Positions 29,051-37,755 of a stretch of DNA of 64,000 nucleotides are shown here, one piece after another. Origin of the DNA: Neptunicella plasticusilytica (GTDB lineage Bacteria > Pseudomonadota > Gammaproteobacteria > Enterobacterales > Alteromonadaceae). The DNA is taken from assembly GCF_047922965.1 (NCBI RefSeq), contig NZ_CP150481.1, positions 62,001 through 126,000 of the forward strand, given 5' to 3'. Below the pieces are notes generated by a model, which searched no databases, was not told the DNA's origin, and worked only from the letters and a program-made list of their open reading frames with translations. The translations under genes were made by a program, and so were the position numbers. Positions within the stretch are counted from its first letter, which is position 1; each line of letters starts with the position of its first letter.

Positions 29051-29958
29051 AGCTGGAATTTGCAATAGTGATCGAGCAACAGCAGGATAAACAATAGCAT
29101 CAGATGGATGATGGAAAACCTGAAGGTTTGCATCGCTGTGTTTTCATTGCTGTCGTATTTGAGCTTCCAGGCGTAATACAAGAATCCGCCGTTAAGCAAA
29201 GTGGCACCGGCCAAGTATATCAACCCTGTCATGCCGACCAGATAAGGCAAAAAGCACACAATTCCGAGCAATATTGTATATAAAAACACCGAGGTTTTGG
29301 TAAATTCGATACCGTGAGTTACCGGTAACATTGGCACGCCGGCGCGGGCGTAATCCTTCTCGCGGTGAATGGCCAACGCCCAAAAGTGCGGGGGGGTCCA
29401 AGTATAAATAATCAGTACCAATAACAGTGCATGTGGATGAACGCTACCGGTAATGGCGCACCAGCCAAGTAATGGTGGTGCCGCGCCTGCCAGTCCACCG
29501 ATAACAATATTTTGTGGTGTCGCGCGTTTCAGATACATCGTATAGATAACAGCATAACCGACCATGCTGGCCAAGGTCAGCATAGCGGTTAGTGTATTGA
29601 CCCATATTTCCAGAGCAAGATAGCCTACTACGGCCAAAATAAAGGCAAAAACAAGTGCTCTTCGTGGGCTGATTTTCCCTTTAGGAACCGGACGATTATG
29701 GGTACGTGCCATTTTGGCATCGATCTGCCGGTCTACCACGTGATTGATAACTGCCGCTGAAGAAGAAAGCAGGCCGATGCCGAACAGCCCTAATACCACC
29801 GCTTGCCAATCCAGCGCCCCGGGTGACGATAAACACATGCCAACAACGGCAGTGAGTAACAGCAGCAGAATAACTTTTGGCTTGGTCATTTCATAATAAT
29901 CACGCCAGCTAACATGTGCGCTATTTTTGACTTGCTGATCGAGAAGTTTTGACGTCAT
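29047..29958 (-). CDS. ctaB: protoheme IX farnesyltransferase (heme O synthase)
   Basis: A 303-residue polytopic UbiA-superfamily enzyme (CyoE/CtaB) that adds a farnesyl chain to heme B. The first aspartate-rich motif NHVVDRQIDAKMART (about 86-100) is present, as is a second region YTWTPPHFWALAIHREKDYARAGVPMLP. About nine membrane segments are visible. It lies downstream of ctaA (9-nt gap) and overlaps SCO. Confidence 0.95.
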   Translation of the reverse strand: MTSKLLDQQVKNSAHVSWRDYYEMTKPKVILLLLLTAVVGMCLSSPGALDWQAVVLGLFGIGLLSSSAAVINHVVDRQIDAKMARTHNRPVPKGKISPRRALVFAFILAVVGYLALEIWVNTLTAMLTLASMVGYAVIYTMYLKRATPQNIVIGGLAGAAPPLLGWCAITGSVHPHALLLVLIIYTWTPPHFWALAIHREKDYARAGVPMLPVTHGIEFTKTSVFLYTILLGIVCFLPYLVGMTGLIYLAGATLLNGGFLYYAWKLKYDSNENTAMQTFRFSIIHLMLLFILLLLDHYCKFQL

Positions 29959-29967
29959 AATTTTCGG

Positions 29968-30945
29968 CTACGCCTTTCTGAATAGGGTGTAATTTATCAA
30001 CACCATCACTAATAGCAAGCAGGCTCCGACGGCGTTATGCAATACCGCTACAATAATGGGTAAACCAAATACGACATTGCTGACGCCTAAAGCAACCTGC
30101 AAACCCAGCACCAGTACTAAACTAATGGCCTGTGTTTTGAATCTGTCGGTTCGGGCCACAGTATATAATCTTATCGCCAGCCAGCATAGGTAGATAAAGG
30201 TCACCAGTGCGCCTATTCGATGCATAATATGCATGGTCATGCGGGCCGAATAATCATGTACGCCGAATTCATAATTTTCTGCAGCAGGCAAGCTGAGCGC
30301 ACCAGCAAAATTCAGTTTATCAAACCAGCCGGGTTCGCATACGGGCAGCTCAGTGCAGGCCAGAGCTGCATAGTTAGCCGTGGTCCAGCCTCCCAGCCCA
30401 ATCTGGATAATTACTATAAGCAAACCTAGCATTGTATAACGAGCTAAATGCCTGACTTGGGGATCGCCTCCTGGAATACGAAAACCGGATAAGCGTAAAT
30501 ACAGCAGATACAAACAGGACAGGATAGCAAAACCACCTAACAAATGGCCCATCACCACCAGCGGCATCAAATTCATCGTGACTGTCCACATTCCCAGCGC
30601 GCCCTGAAAACAGACCATCACGACCAGTAGAAAAGGCAGTTTAAGCGGCCTTAACGGTTTTTTATTAACCAGACTTAGCAGGAAAATGACCACAATAAAC
30701 AAACCTAAGGTGCTGGCAAAATAGCGATGGATCATCTCGTTCCAGGCCTTATGCGCTTCAACAGGGCGGTCAGGGAAAGCCTGTTGGGCGGCTTGCAGAT
30801 GTTCCACTTGTTGTGGTACCGCATAGTGTCCGTAGCAGCCTGGCCAGTCGGGGCAGCCTAAACCGGCATCAGTCAGACGAGTGTAAGCGCCGAGAATAAT
30901 GACAACAAATGCCAGGAAAAGGCTAACCAATACCATTTTTTTCAC
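29968..30945 (-). CDS. ctaA: heme A synthase CtaA
   Basis: A 325-residue, roughly eight-segment membrane protein that oxidises heme O to heme A. Conserved pieces are GAYTRLTDAGLGCPDWPGCYG near the N-terminus, EMIHRYFAS (heme-ligand His), GALGMWTVTMNL, GGWTTANYAALACTELPVCEPGW, and MHIMHRIGALVTF in the second half. The paired cysteines of the extracytoplasmic loops are present. It lies between a SCO-like gene and ctaB. Confidence 0.95.
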   Translation of the reverse strand: MKKMVLVSLFLAFVVIILGAYTRLTDAGLGCPDWPGCYGHYAVPQQVEHLQAAQQAFPDRPVEAHKAWNEMIHRYFASTLGLFIVVIFLLSLVNKKPLRPLKLPFLLVVMVCFQGALGMWTVTMNLMPLVVMGHLLGGFAILSCLYLLYLRLSGFRIPGGDPQVRHLARYTMLGLLIVIIQIGLGGWTTANYAALACTELPVCEPGWFDKLNFAGALSLPAAENYEFGVHDYSARMTMHIMHRIGALVTFIYLCWLAIRLYTVARTDRFKTQAISLVLVLGLQVALGVSNVVFGLPIIVAVLHNAVGACLLLVMVLINYTLFRKA

Positions 30946-30958
30946 GACAAATGCTCCA

Positions 30959-31513
30959 TTAGCCTATGCGTGATAGCTTGAGCAGCTTCTTTACGTCGGC
31001 TAGAATTTCGCGGCTATGCATGACCGCTTGTTGTTGTTCTTGCTGCAAATCATAACGAAGAATAATATTTTGCAGCGTATCAACCACAAAAATACCATCT
31101 GTGGCAGTATCTTTAAATACCCGATCAATACTTTGTTGATTGGTGCTGAATAGGGTTAAATTAGGCATGCTCTCCAACTGCTGGATGGCGGACTGGTCAC
31201 TGGATGCCGTTGTGATAATCACCGGACTGACCCGCTCATTTTCCCGTCCCAGAGCCAACCAGACCTGATTGATACTGTACAACGCATTCTGACAGCGTTG
31301 TTCACATTGCGCAGGCATAATGTAAACAACTCGCCAGATTGTCGGCGCGCTGTCGGCTGGGTACAAAGGGGACATATCCAGCACAGGATCAAGTAACTGA
31401 CCTTTATTGGTTGCTCCTTTATTGAACCAGTCCAGTTCTAGCGCCAGTTTAGCCAGTATGACAGGCACCACAAATACCAGTGCCAGCAACAGTATGCTTT
31501 TCTTATTGTTCAT
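30959..31513 (-). CDS. SCO-like membrane-anchored protein with CxxxC, unknown
   Basis: A 184-residue protein with an N-terminal membrane anchor (LLLALVFVVPVILAKLAL, about 8-25) and a periplasmic domain. YIMPAQCEQRCQNALYSINQVW (near 69-90) has the CxxxC spacing and context of SCO copper proteins, and TDGIFVVDTLQNIILRYDL aligns with the SCO C-terminal strands but lacks the copper-ligand His. It is probably a thioredoxin-fold oxidase assembly factor. It overlaps the SURF1 gene by 11 nt and precedes ctaA by 13 nt. No established name. Confidence 0.75.
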   Translation of the reverse strand: MNNKKSILLLALVFVVPVILAKLALELDWFNKGATNKGQLLDPVLDMSPLYPADSAPTIWRVVYIMPAQCEQRCQNALYSINQVWLALGRENERVSPVIITTASSDQSAIQQLESMPNLTLFSTNQQSIDRVFKDTATDGIFVVDTLQNIILRYDLQQEQQQAVMHSREILADVKKLLKLSRIG

Positions 31514-32234
31514 CGTTAACTTCTCTATTTTTGCGTATTATTGCCATGTAAAAAATAACCAGCAAAGCTATCGCCAAACCAAACCACTGGATGGCGTACG
31601 CGATGTGCTTTTCTGCGGGCATAACAACTGATTGCCAGTCACGAATAAGTGGCTGGGCTGGGTCGGGCTTGGCCAAAATTACCAGGGGCAACAATGTTAT
31701 CCCGGATAACTGTTCAATCACTGACAGATCCAGTTGTTGTATTCTGACTGGCCAGTTTATGGCTCTATGTTCTGTTTCCTGGATCATGGGATTGAGGGAA
31801 GGCAAGGCAATCACACCCTCAATAACTTGCTGTTCTGATGGAAGGTTAAAATGGGGGATAACGTCACGACTGACGGGGGCTGCTAGCCAACCCAAATTCA
31901 CTGCAATATTGCCGGAGGCGGTGGTTAGAATTGCCACAACGTGATAGCCGGGCTGCCCGTTAACCATGCGATTATCTATCATAAAGTAGTGGCGGGTATT
32001 GAAGTGTCCGCTGGTGACTACCGGCAAATCCCGAACATCGCCTGACAGCGCCAAAATGTTAGCCAGACTATAGTTGTTTTGCAGTTTTCGTTGCTCGATT
32101 TGTTGCTGGCGTTGCTGTTTCTGCGCTGCCCGATCCAGTTGCCAAACACCCAAGCCAATCAGGATGACAAATGCTGTCAAACTGACTAAGGTAGCAATAA
32201 TAGGTAACCTGAAGTTGCCGTTGACGCTATTCAT
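31503..32234 (-). CDS. SURF1 family cytochrome oxidase assembly protein
   Basis: A SURF1/Shy1 family protein of 243 residues with membrane segments at both ends (about 10-30 and 207-230) and the typical GVWQLDRAAQKQQ after the first, then VVTSGHFNTRHYFMIDNRMVNGQPGYHVVA and VNLGWLAAP in the periplasmic domain. It assists heme A insertion into subunit I. The start is uncertain: ATG at 32234 is chosen; another ATG at 32246 would directly abut the divergent DUF2909 start. Confidence 0.88.
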   Translation of the reverse strand: MNSVNGNFRLPIIATLVSLTAFVILIGLGVWQLDRAAQKQQRQQQIEQRKLQNNYSLANILALSGDVRDLPVVTSGHFNTRHYFMIDNRMVNGQPGYHVVAILTTASGNIAVNLGWLAAPVSRDVIPHFNLPSEQQVIEGVIALPSLNPMIQETEHRAINWPVRIQQLDLSVIEQLSGITLLPLVILAKPDPAQPLIRDWQSVVMPAEKHIAYAIQWFGLAIALLVIFYMAIIRKNREVNDEQ

Positions 32235-32246
32235 GCGAGGGCCCAT

Positions 32247-32456
32247 ATGCTTATTAAAATTATTGTAGGTGCACTACTGCTACTGATGATATACAACCTG
32301 TTTCGCGCAATGGTCATTATGCTCAAAGATGATCCGGACAAGCCGCCAATGAGCAAGTTTATTGGACGACGAGTGTTATTGTCTGCTGCAGTTATTGTGT
32401 TGTTACTGGTGGCAATTGCGACCGGACTGATTACCCCCAATCCGCGAATGTTCTAA
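32247..32456 (+). CDS. DUF2909 small twin-membrane-segment protein
   Basis: A 69-residue protein with two hydrophobic segments (KIIVGALLLLMIYNLFRAM and LLSAAVIVLLLVAIATGL) around a short DDPDKPPMSKFIGRR loop, matching the DUF2909 family found in oxidase clusters of gammaproteobacteria. GAGGG lies about 5 nt before the ATG. It is the only plus-strand gene in the cluster, antisense to the transcript joining coxC and SURF1, and has its own terminator. Function unknown. Confidence 0.85.
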   Translation: MLIKIIVGALLLLMIYNLFRAMVIMLKDDPDKPPMSKFIGRRVLLSAAVIVLLLVAIATGLITPNPRMF

Positions 32457-32480
32457 AAGCTTTGCTAGTTCTAAACAGTT

Positions 32481-32512
32481 GGAGCAGGAGGATATTTCCT
32501 GCCCCATTTTTC
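32481..32512 (+). terminator. terminator of the DUF2909 gene
   Basis: GGAGCAGGA, 7-nt loop, TCCTGCCCC (one mismatch), then ATTTTT. A T-run is present only on the plus strand, so the opposing oxidase transcript should pass. Confidence 0.7.
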
Positions 32513-32519
32513 GTAATAC

Positions 32520-33401
32520 CTAAAGAATATACACAAAGAAAAACAGCATCACCCACACTACGTCAACAAAGTGCCAATACCAGCTGGCGGCCATAAAAGC
32601 GAATTGGTTGTTGGCATTGAAATGACCTTTTAGCACTCGACAAAACATAATAATCAGTAAAATAGTACCCAAGGTCACATGCATACCGTGGAAACCGGTG
32701 AGCATGAAGAAGGTATTGCCATAAACGCCAGATTGCAGGGTTAGGCCCATTTCGCGGTAAGCATGTACATATTCCTCAACCTGTAAAACCAGAAAACTGA
32801 TACCCAGTAAAATGGTGATCCCCAGCAGTGCAGTCAGTTTTTTACGATTACCTTCTTCCAGACCGACGTGGGCGAAGTGGCAGGTTACCGACGAGACCAA
32901 CAATATTATGGTATTGATCATTGGCAAGCCATACCAGCCCATGGCTTCTGTAGTCGTGCCATCTGGCGTAGTGATTAACGGCCAGATGGCCTCAAAACCG
33001 GGCCACAATACTTCATGGGTCATGGCGTTATTGGATGAGCCTCCCAACCATTGAGTGGCAATCATGCGAGCGTAGAATAACGCGCCAAAAAAGGCCGCGA
33101 AAAACATCACTTCGGAGAAAATAAACCAGCTCATTCCCTGACGATAGGAACGACCTAACTGCTTGCTGTGGATGCCGTTCATCGACTCGTGGATCTGATC
33201 TTTAAACCATCCCACCAGCATAAAGATCAGTACCGCCAAACCGGCTAGCAAAACCCAGCCGCCGTAACCCTCTTTACCCTTGGTTGATTCGATAACAAAA
33301 TTACCGGCACCCACCGCAATTAAAAACAAGGCAACCGCGCCAACAATGGGCCAGGGGCTTTGTGCTGGTACGTAATATTTTTCGTATTGTTGTTCAGACA
33401 T
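32520..33401 (-). CDS. coxC: cytochrome c oxidase subunit III
   Basis: A 293-residue seven-segment subunit III. Conserved features are YYVPAQSPWPIVGAV at the N-terminus, FIFSEVMFFAAFFGALFYARM, the long insertion before HEVLWPGFEAIWP, HVGLEEGNRKKL, TGFHGMHVTLG, and the C-terminal ASWYWHFVDVVWVMLFFFVYIL. The ATG at 33401 has GGAG upstream; another ATG four codons earlier is possible. It lies 17 nt after ctaG. Confidence 0.96.
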   Translation of the reverse strand: MSEQQYEKYYVPAQSPWPIVGAVALFLIAVGAGNFVIESTKGKEGYGGWVLLAGLAVLIFMLVGWFKDQIHESMNGIHSKQLGRSYRQGMSWFIFSEVMFFAAFFGALFYARMIATQWLGGSSNNAMTHEVLWPGFEAIWPLITTPDGTTTEAMGWYGLPMINTIILLVSSVTCHFAHVGLEEGNRKKLTALLGITILLGISFLVLQVEEYVHAYREMGLTLQSGVYGNTFFMLTGFHGMHVTLGTILLIIMFCRVLKGHFNANNQFAFMAASWYWHFVDVVWVMLFFFVYIL

Positions 33402-33418
33402 ATTGTTCTCCATTACCC

Positions 33419-33970
33419 TTATTTCATTGCTACGGTTGGTTCTGTTACGTCATATAAGGTGTAAGACAAGGTAAAAAAGTTGATATCGTCCGGTAACTGC
33501 GGATCAATATAAAATCTCATTGGCATTATCGCTTCTTCACCCGCTTTTAACGGTTGCTGCTCAAAACAGAAGCATTCCGTTTTATTTAAATATAATGCTG
33601 CCAAACCGGGCGATACAGAAGGCACTGCTTGCCCGACGATATCCCGGCTAGCGGGGTTTTTGGCATAAAAGTCAACCTGATTCAATTGACCAGGATGAAC
33701 TCTAATCTTCTTGGTCTGGGTATTGAATTCCCATGGCATGCCGGTGTTGGTGCGAGTTATAAACTCCACCGTCACCCAGCGACTTTCATCAACAACCACG
33801 CCTTCATAACTTGCAGCAGTGTTGCTGGTTTTGCCGTTAATGCCGGTTACATCACAAAATACATCGTATAACGGCACCAGCAGAAAACCGAAGCCGAACA
33901 TCCCCACGACCACCAATAATAGCTTGGCGACAGTCTTGTTATGTTGTGGCTTTTCCACTGGTGCTTTCAT
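33419..33970 (-). CDS. ctaG: cytochrome c oxidase assembly protein CtaG (Cox11)
   Basis: A 183-residue copper chaperone for the CuB site of subunit I. It has a single N-terminal membrane anchor (LLLVVVGMFGFGFLLVPLYDVFC) and a periplasmic immunoglobulin-like domain with FYAKNPASRDIVGQAVPSVSPG and the copper-binding CFCF motif in NKTECFCFEQQPL (about residue 147). It sits between coxA (3-nt gap) and coxC. Confidence 0.95.
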   Translation of the reverse strand: MKAPVEKPQHNKTVAKLLLVVVGMFGFGFLLVPLYDVFCDVTGINGKTSNTAASYEGVVVDESRWVTVEFITRTNTGMPWEFNTQTKKIRVHPGQLNQVDFYAKNPASRDIVGQAVPSVSPGLAALYLNKTECFCFEQQPLKAGEEAIMPMRFYIDPQLPDDINFFTLSYTLYDVTEPTVAMK

Positions 33971-33973
33971 CGT

Positions 33974-35569
33974 CTATTTTACTACCGGCGGTGTTTCAAA
34001 GGTGTGATAAGGCGCGGGTGAAGGGATTTCCCACTCGAGGCCTTCGGCTCCGTCCCAAACTTGGGCCGATACGGGGTCGCCCTGCTTTTTACAGGCTTTG
34101 ATCACTAAGGTCAGGAAAATAAGCTGTGACAAACCAAAAGCAAAACCACCAATACTGATCCATTTGTTAAAGTCTGCGAATTGCAGAGCATAGTCAGGAA
34201 TACGTCTGGGCATTCCGGCTAAGCCAACAAAGTGCATGGGGAAGAACAACAGATTGACCGAAATTAGTGAGCACCAGAAATGCCACTTGGCCAGTTTGGT
34301 GTCATACATTTTGCCCGTCCACTTGGGTAGCCAGTAATAGGCAGCCGCCATAACCGAAAAGATAGCTCCTGTTACCAATACATAATGGAAATGTGCGACC
34401 ACAAAATAGGTATCATGATACTGGAAGTCCACCGGCGTCAGCGCCAGCATCAGCCCCGAGAAACCTCCAATGGTAAACAGCACTATAAACGCCAGCGCAA
34501 ATAACATCGGCACTTCAAAGCTAATCGAACCACGCCACATAGTCGCCACCCAGTTGAACACTTTAACGCCGGTCGGCACCGATATCAGCATGGTCGCAAT
34601 CATAAAGAACAGCTCGCCAAATAACGGCATTCCGGTGGTAAACATGTGATGCGCCCAGACGATAAATGACAATAAGGCAATCGATGCCGTGGCATATACC
34701 ATTGAAGCATATCCAAACAAGGGTTTACGCGAAAAGGTCGGTACAATTTGCGAAATAATGCCAAAGGCGGGCAGAATCATGATGTAGACCTCTGGATGTC
34801 CGAAAAACCAGAAGATATGCTGGAACATCACAGGATCACCGCCGCCGGCGGCATTAAAGAAACTGGTGCCGAAAAATTTGTCGGTTAATACCATGGTTAC
34901 CGCGCCGGCCAGTACTGGCATAACCGCAATCAGCAGAAATGCTGTAATCAACCAGGTCCAGACAAACAGTGGCATTTTCATGTAAGTCATGCCAGGCGCA
35001 CGCATATTAAATATGGTCACAATAACGTTAATTGCGCCCATAATGGATGACGCCCCCATAATATGTACGGAGAAAACAAATAGTGCAGTGCTGTCGTTAC
35101 TGTAAGTGGTCGACAGTGGTGCATAGAAGGTCCAGCCAAAGTTGGGGCCACCACCTTCAACAAATAGTGAAGAAAGCAGGATCAGAAATGCAAATGGCAA
35201 GATCCAGAAACTCCAGTTATTCATTCTCGGTAACGCCATATCAGGTGCACCAATCATTAACGGTACCATCCAGTTGGCCAGTCCGGTAAAGGCTGGCATA
35301 ACGGCACCAAATACCATAATCAGCCCATGCACTGTAGTCATCTGATTAAAGAAATTGGGCTCGACTATCTGTAATCCGGGTTCAAATAATTCGGCCCGGA
35401 TGACCATTGCCATGGCGCCGCCAATCAAAAACATGATAAAGGCAAACCATAAGTACAATGTGCCTATATCTTTATGATTGGTGGTGTACAACCAGCGTTT
35501 GATGCCGCCGGGAGTGTGGTGTTCGTGATGTTCGTCGTGGTGCAAATCGTCGGCTACGCTACTCATCAT
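33974..35569 (-). CDS. coxA: cytochrome c oxidase subunit I
   Basis: The 531-residue catalytic subunit. Heme-copper ligands are visible: MTTVHGLIMVFG (low-spin heme His), FWFFGHPEVYIMILPAFG (CuB His and cross-linked Tyr), VWAHHMFTTGM (two CuB His), and HDTYFVVAHFHYVLVTGA (heme a3 and heme a His). HPEVY with Tyr on the same helix marks an A-type enzyme with D and K channels. Acidic His-rich N-terminus (HHDEHHEHH). AGGAG lies just before paired ATG codons, and either could be the start. Confidence 0.98.
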   Translation of the reverse strand: MMSSVADDLHHDEHHEHHTPGGIKRWLYTTNHKDIGTLYLWFAFIMFLIGGAMAMVIRAELFEPGLQIVEPNFFNQMTTVHGLIMVFGAVMPAFTGLANWMVPLMIGAPDMALPRMNNWSFWILPFAFLILLSSLFVEGGGPNFGWTFYAPLSTTYSNDSTALFVFSVHIMGASSIMGAINVIVTIFNMRAPGMTYMKMPLFVWTWLITAFLLIAVMPVLAGAVTMVLTDKFFGTSFFNAAGGGDPVMFQHIFWFFGHPEVYIMILPAFGIISQIVPTFSRKPLFGYASMVYATASIALLSFIVWAHHMFTTGMPLFGELFFMIATMLISVPTGVKVFNWVATMWRGSISFEVPMLFALAFIVLFTIGGFSGLMLALTPVDFQYHDTYFVVAHFHYVLVTGAIFSVMAAAYYWLPKWTGKMYDTKLAKWHFWCSLISVNLLFFPMHFVGLAGMPRRIPDYALQFADFNKWISIGGFAFGLSQLIFLTLVIKACKKQGDPVSAQVWDGAEGLEWEIPSPAPYHTFETPPVVK

Positions 35570-35576
35570 CTCTCTC

Positions 35577-36713
35577 CTATTGGCCTTTCAGTACGGCGTT
35601 AACATCTTTGGCTTGTACAGTATCACCGGTGCTGTTACCCCAGGCATTTCTCTCATAGGTCACTACGGCAGCCAGTTCTTTCAGGCTAAGTTGTTTGCCA
35701 AACGCCTGCATCGCGGTACCTGCAACACCGTTGACCACTGTCTCTATGTGTTTGGTCATATCGCCGGTGGCTATCGGACTGCCTTTCAGGGCGGGGAAAA
35801 TACCGGGTAAACCCTCTCCATTACCCTGGTGACAGGCAGCGCAAGTCGACTGGTACACTTTTTCACCGGTAGACATCAGTTCATCCATGTCCATATTCAT
35901 CGCCAGCAATTTTTGTTCTTCTTCTTTGGCTTTTTGTTGTATCGCGGCTTGCTCGTTTATCCATTTATCGTATTCTGCCGGCTCTTTGGCGATCACCACA
36001 ATGGGCATGAAACCGTGGTCTTTACCGCACAATTCAGCACATTGACCACGGTACAAACCGGGTTCGTTTACTCTTGCCCAGGCTTCGTTAATAAAACCTG
36101 GGTTGGCATCTTTTTTCACCGCAAAAGCCGGCATCCACCATGAATGGATAACATCATCAGAGGTAATCAGAAAACGGACTTTTTTGTCCGTTGGCACCAC
36201 CAGGGGGCGGTCTACTTCCAATAAGTAGTTGTGACCTTTATCCAGTTTGCCGTGAATTTGGTCTTGTTGAGTGGCGAGTACCGAATAATACTCAACATCA
36301 CTATCCATGTATTTGTAATGCCATTTCCATTGAGAACCAGTGATTAGTATTGTCACGTCCGGATCGCTTGGATCTTCCATTGCAATCAGTGTTTGGGCGG
36401 CTGGAATGGCGATACCGATCAGGATAATAAAGGGGATAATGGTCCAGATTATTTCCACTTTAGTGCTTTCATGAAAGTTAGCTGGCTTGAGCCCTCTTGA
36501 CTTACGATGCATGACCATTGAATAAAACATTGCACCAAATACCACTACACCGATAACGACACAGATAATAAATATGGTCATATGTAAATCGTAAACCTGC
36601 GCACTGATATCGGTCACCCCTTTGGTCAGGTTTAACCGCATACCGTCAGCTAGCGCAGATGTAGACAATAAGGCAATTAAGGCCATCGCCCCTCTGAAAA
36701 CACCTCTGTTCAC
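35577..36713 (-). CDS. coxB: cytochrome c oxidase subunit II with fused cytochrome c domain
   Basis: A 378-residue subunit II. A signal segment (1-22) and two membrane helices (about 42-64, 88-108) precede a cupredoxin domain with the CuA ligands: His190, Cys225 and Cys229 in CAELCGKDH, His233 and Met236. A C-terminal cytochrome c domain follows with CAACH (291-295) and a candidate Met ligand in GTAMQAFGK, making this a caa3-type oxidase. It begins with GTG and has AGAGGAG upstream. First gene of the cluster. Confidence 0.96.
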   Translation of the reverse strand: MNRGVFRGAMALIALLSTSALADGMRLNLTKGVTDISAQVYDLHMTIFIICVVIGVVVFGAMFYSMVMHRKSRGLKPANFHESTKVEIIWTIIPFIILIGIAIPAAQTLIAMEDPSDPDVTILITGSQWKWHYKYMDSDVEYYSVLATQQDQIHGKLDKGHNYLLEVDRPLVVPTDKKVRFLITSDDVIHSWWMPAFAVKKDANPGFINEAWARVNEPGLYRGQCAELCGKDHGFMPIVVIAKEPAEYDKWINEQAAIQQKAKEEEQKLLAMNMDMDELMSTGEKVYQSTCAACHQGNGEGLPGIFPALKGSPIATGDMTKHIETVVNGVAGTAMQAFGKQLSLKELAAVVTYERNAWGNSTGDTVQAKDVNAVLKGQ

Positions 36714-37014
36714 GTGACATCTCCTCTTTAGGAATAGTAAAAGTCGAACAACAAGCCTTGCACATGCTGTTCTACGGCACGCTAATTCGCCATTCGTTAG
36801 CGAAATGACATGCTCTTGTTATTCATTTGTAAATAAGAGTACAAGAATTACTCAATAAGGCGGTTGGCGTCCACCTTTTTATGCATAATTTACAACTAAC
36901 TGATTGATTTTTGAACAAGTGTTAGTAATAACACAAAAAAGCTAACCTGTTGAGAGTTAAAACAAAGTTAGCTTGAATAAATTTTTGTTGGGGAAAGGTG
37001 GGAGAGGGGTCTGT
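36714..37014. other. gene-free region upstream of coxB and downstream of lexA
   Basis: It should contain the coxB promoter, but I see no strong -35/-10 pair. A small inverted repeat TTCGC-N9-GCGAA lies at 36786-36804, about 75-90 bp before coxB, and could be an operator. The left end of the lexA terminator lies at 36933-36974. Confidence 0.4.
36933..36974 (-). terminator. probable lexA terminator
   Basis: On the minus strand, AAGCTAAC, a loop of about 20 nt, GTTAGCTT, then a T-run through 36933. It starts 41 nt after the lexA stop. The large loop lowers certainty. Confidence 0.6.
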
Positions 37015-37638
37015 TTACATCCAGTCGTTGCTACGGATGACGCCAACGGCGATCCCTTCAATATCAAATGGCTGTACGGAAAGATCGACCTTAATCGGGG
37101 CGAAGTCTTCATTTTCAGCATACAGCAGTACCTGACTACCCTTACGCTCAAAGCGTTTAACGGTAACATCTTCATCGACCCGGGCCACTACAACCTGTCC
37201 GTTACGAATATCTTTAGTGCGATGAACGGCTAGCAGATCACCGTCCATAATGCCGATATTTTTCATGCTCATGCCGTTGACCCGCAGTAAGAAGTCGGCA
37301 CTGGGATGGAACATGGCAGGATCGACCTTGTAATGCGATTCAACATGTTCCTGGGCAAGTATAGGTTCACCGGCGGCAACTCTACCAATCAGAGGCAGTC
37401 CTTGCTCCTCAAGCAACTCTTCTTCACTGTAATTAACGCGGATCCCTCGCGATGTACCGGGTAATATTTCTATGACACCTTTTTTAGCCAATGCTTTGAG
37501 GTGTTCTTCTGCAGCATTAGCGGATTTAAATCCGAGGCGCTGCGCAATTTCAGCTCGTGTCGGTGGCATACCGGTATCGGCCAAAGTGTCTTTGATCAGT
37601 TGCAAAATTTCTTGTTGTCTGGAAGTTAGTGGACGCAT
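37015..37638 (-). CDS. lexA: LexA repressor of the SOS response
   Basis: A 207-residue LexA. The winged helix-turn-helix (about 1-65, RPLTSRQQEILQLIKDTLADTGMPPTRAEIAQRLGFKS) precedes the autocleavage domain with the Ala89-Gly90 cleavage site in GRVAAGEP, catalytic Ser124 in NGMSMKNIG and Lys161 in VTVKRFER. RecA-stimulated self-cleavage derepresses SOS genes. A LexA box lies in its own short leader. dgkA, the usual enterobacterial neighbour, is absent. Confidence 0.98.
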   Translation of the reverse strand: MRPLTSRQQEILQLIKDTLADTGMPPTRAEIAQRLGFKSANAAEEHLKALAKKGVIEILPGTSRGIRVNYSEEELLEEQGLPLIGRVAAGEPILAQEHVESHYKVDPAMFHPSADFLLRVNGMSMKNIGIMDGDLLAVHRTKDIRNGQVVVARVDEDVTVKRFERKGSQVLLYAENEDFAPIKVDLSVQPFDIEGIAVGVIRSNDWM

Positions 37639-37645
37639 AAACAGC

Positions 37646-37661
37646 CTGTTTTTTCATACAG
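37646..37661 (-). promoter_or_regulatory. LexA operator (SOS box) of lexA
   Basis: CTGT-N8-ACAG, a perfect match to the gammaproteobacterial LexA core, only 8 bp upstream of the lexA ATG. It lies just downstream of the predicted transcription start, so bound LexA should block its own transcription. Confidence 0.88.
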
Positions 37662-37671
37662 TTTGAAAAGA

Positions 37672-37699
37672 AGTATATCCCGATAGTTTTAAATGACAA
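37672..37699 (-). promoter_or_regulatory. lexA promoter
   Basis: On the minus strand, TTGTCA (37699-37694), 16 bp, TATACT (37677-37672). The predicted start near 37665 gives a leader of about 27 nt containing the SOS box. Confidence 0.75.
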
Positions 37700-37755
37700 C
37701 TTTATTTGTTGATGGATTCACAATGGTGAGCAATGAATATCTTGGATTGCCTATT

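Noticed and set aside
36829..36858. Possible coxB promoter TTGTAC-17-TAACAA
   Set aside because: The -10 match is poor and the leader would be over 100 nt. Not strong enough to list.
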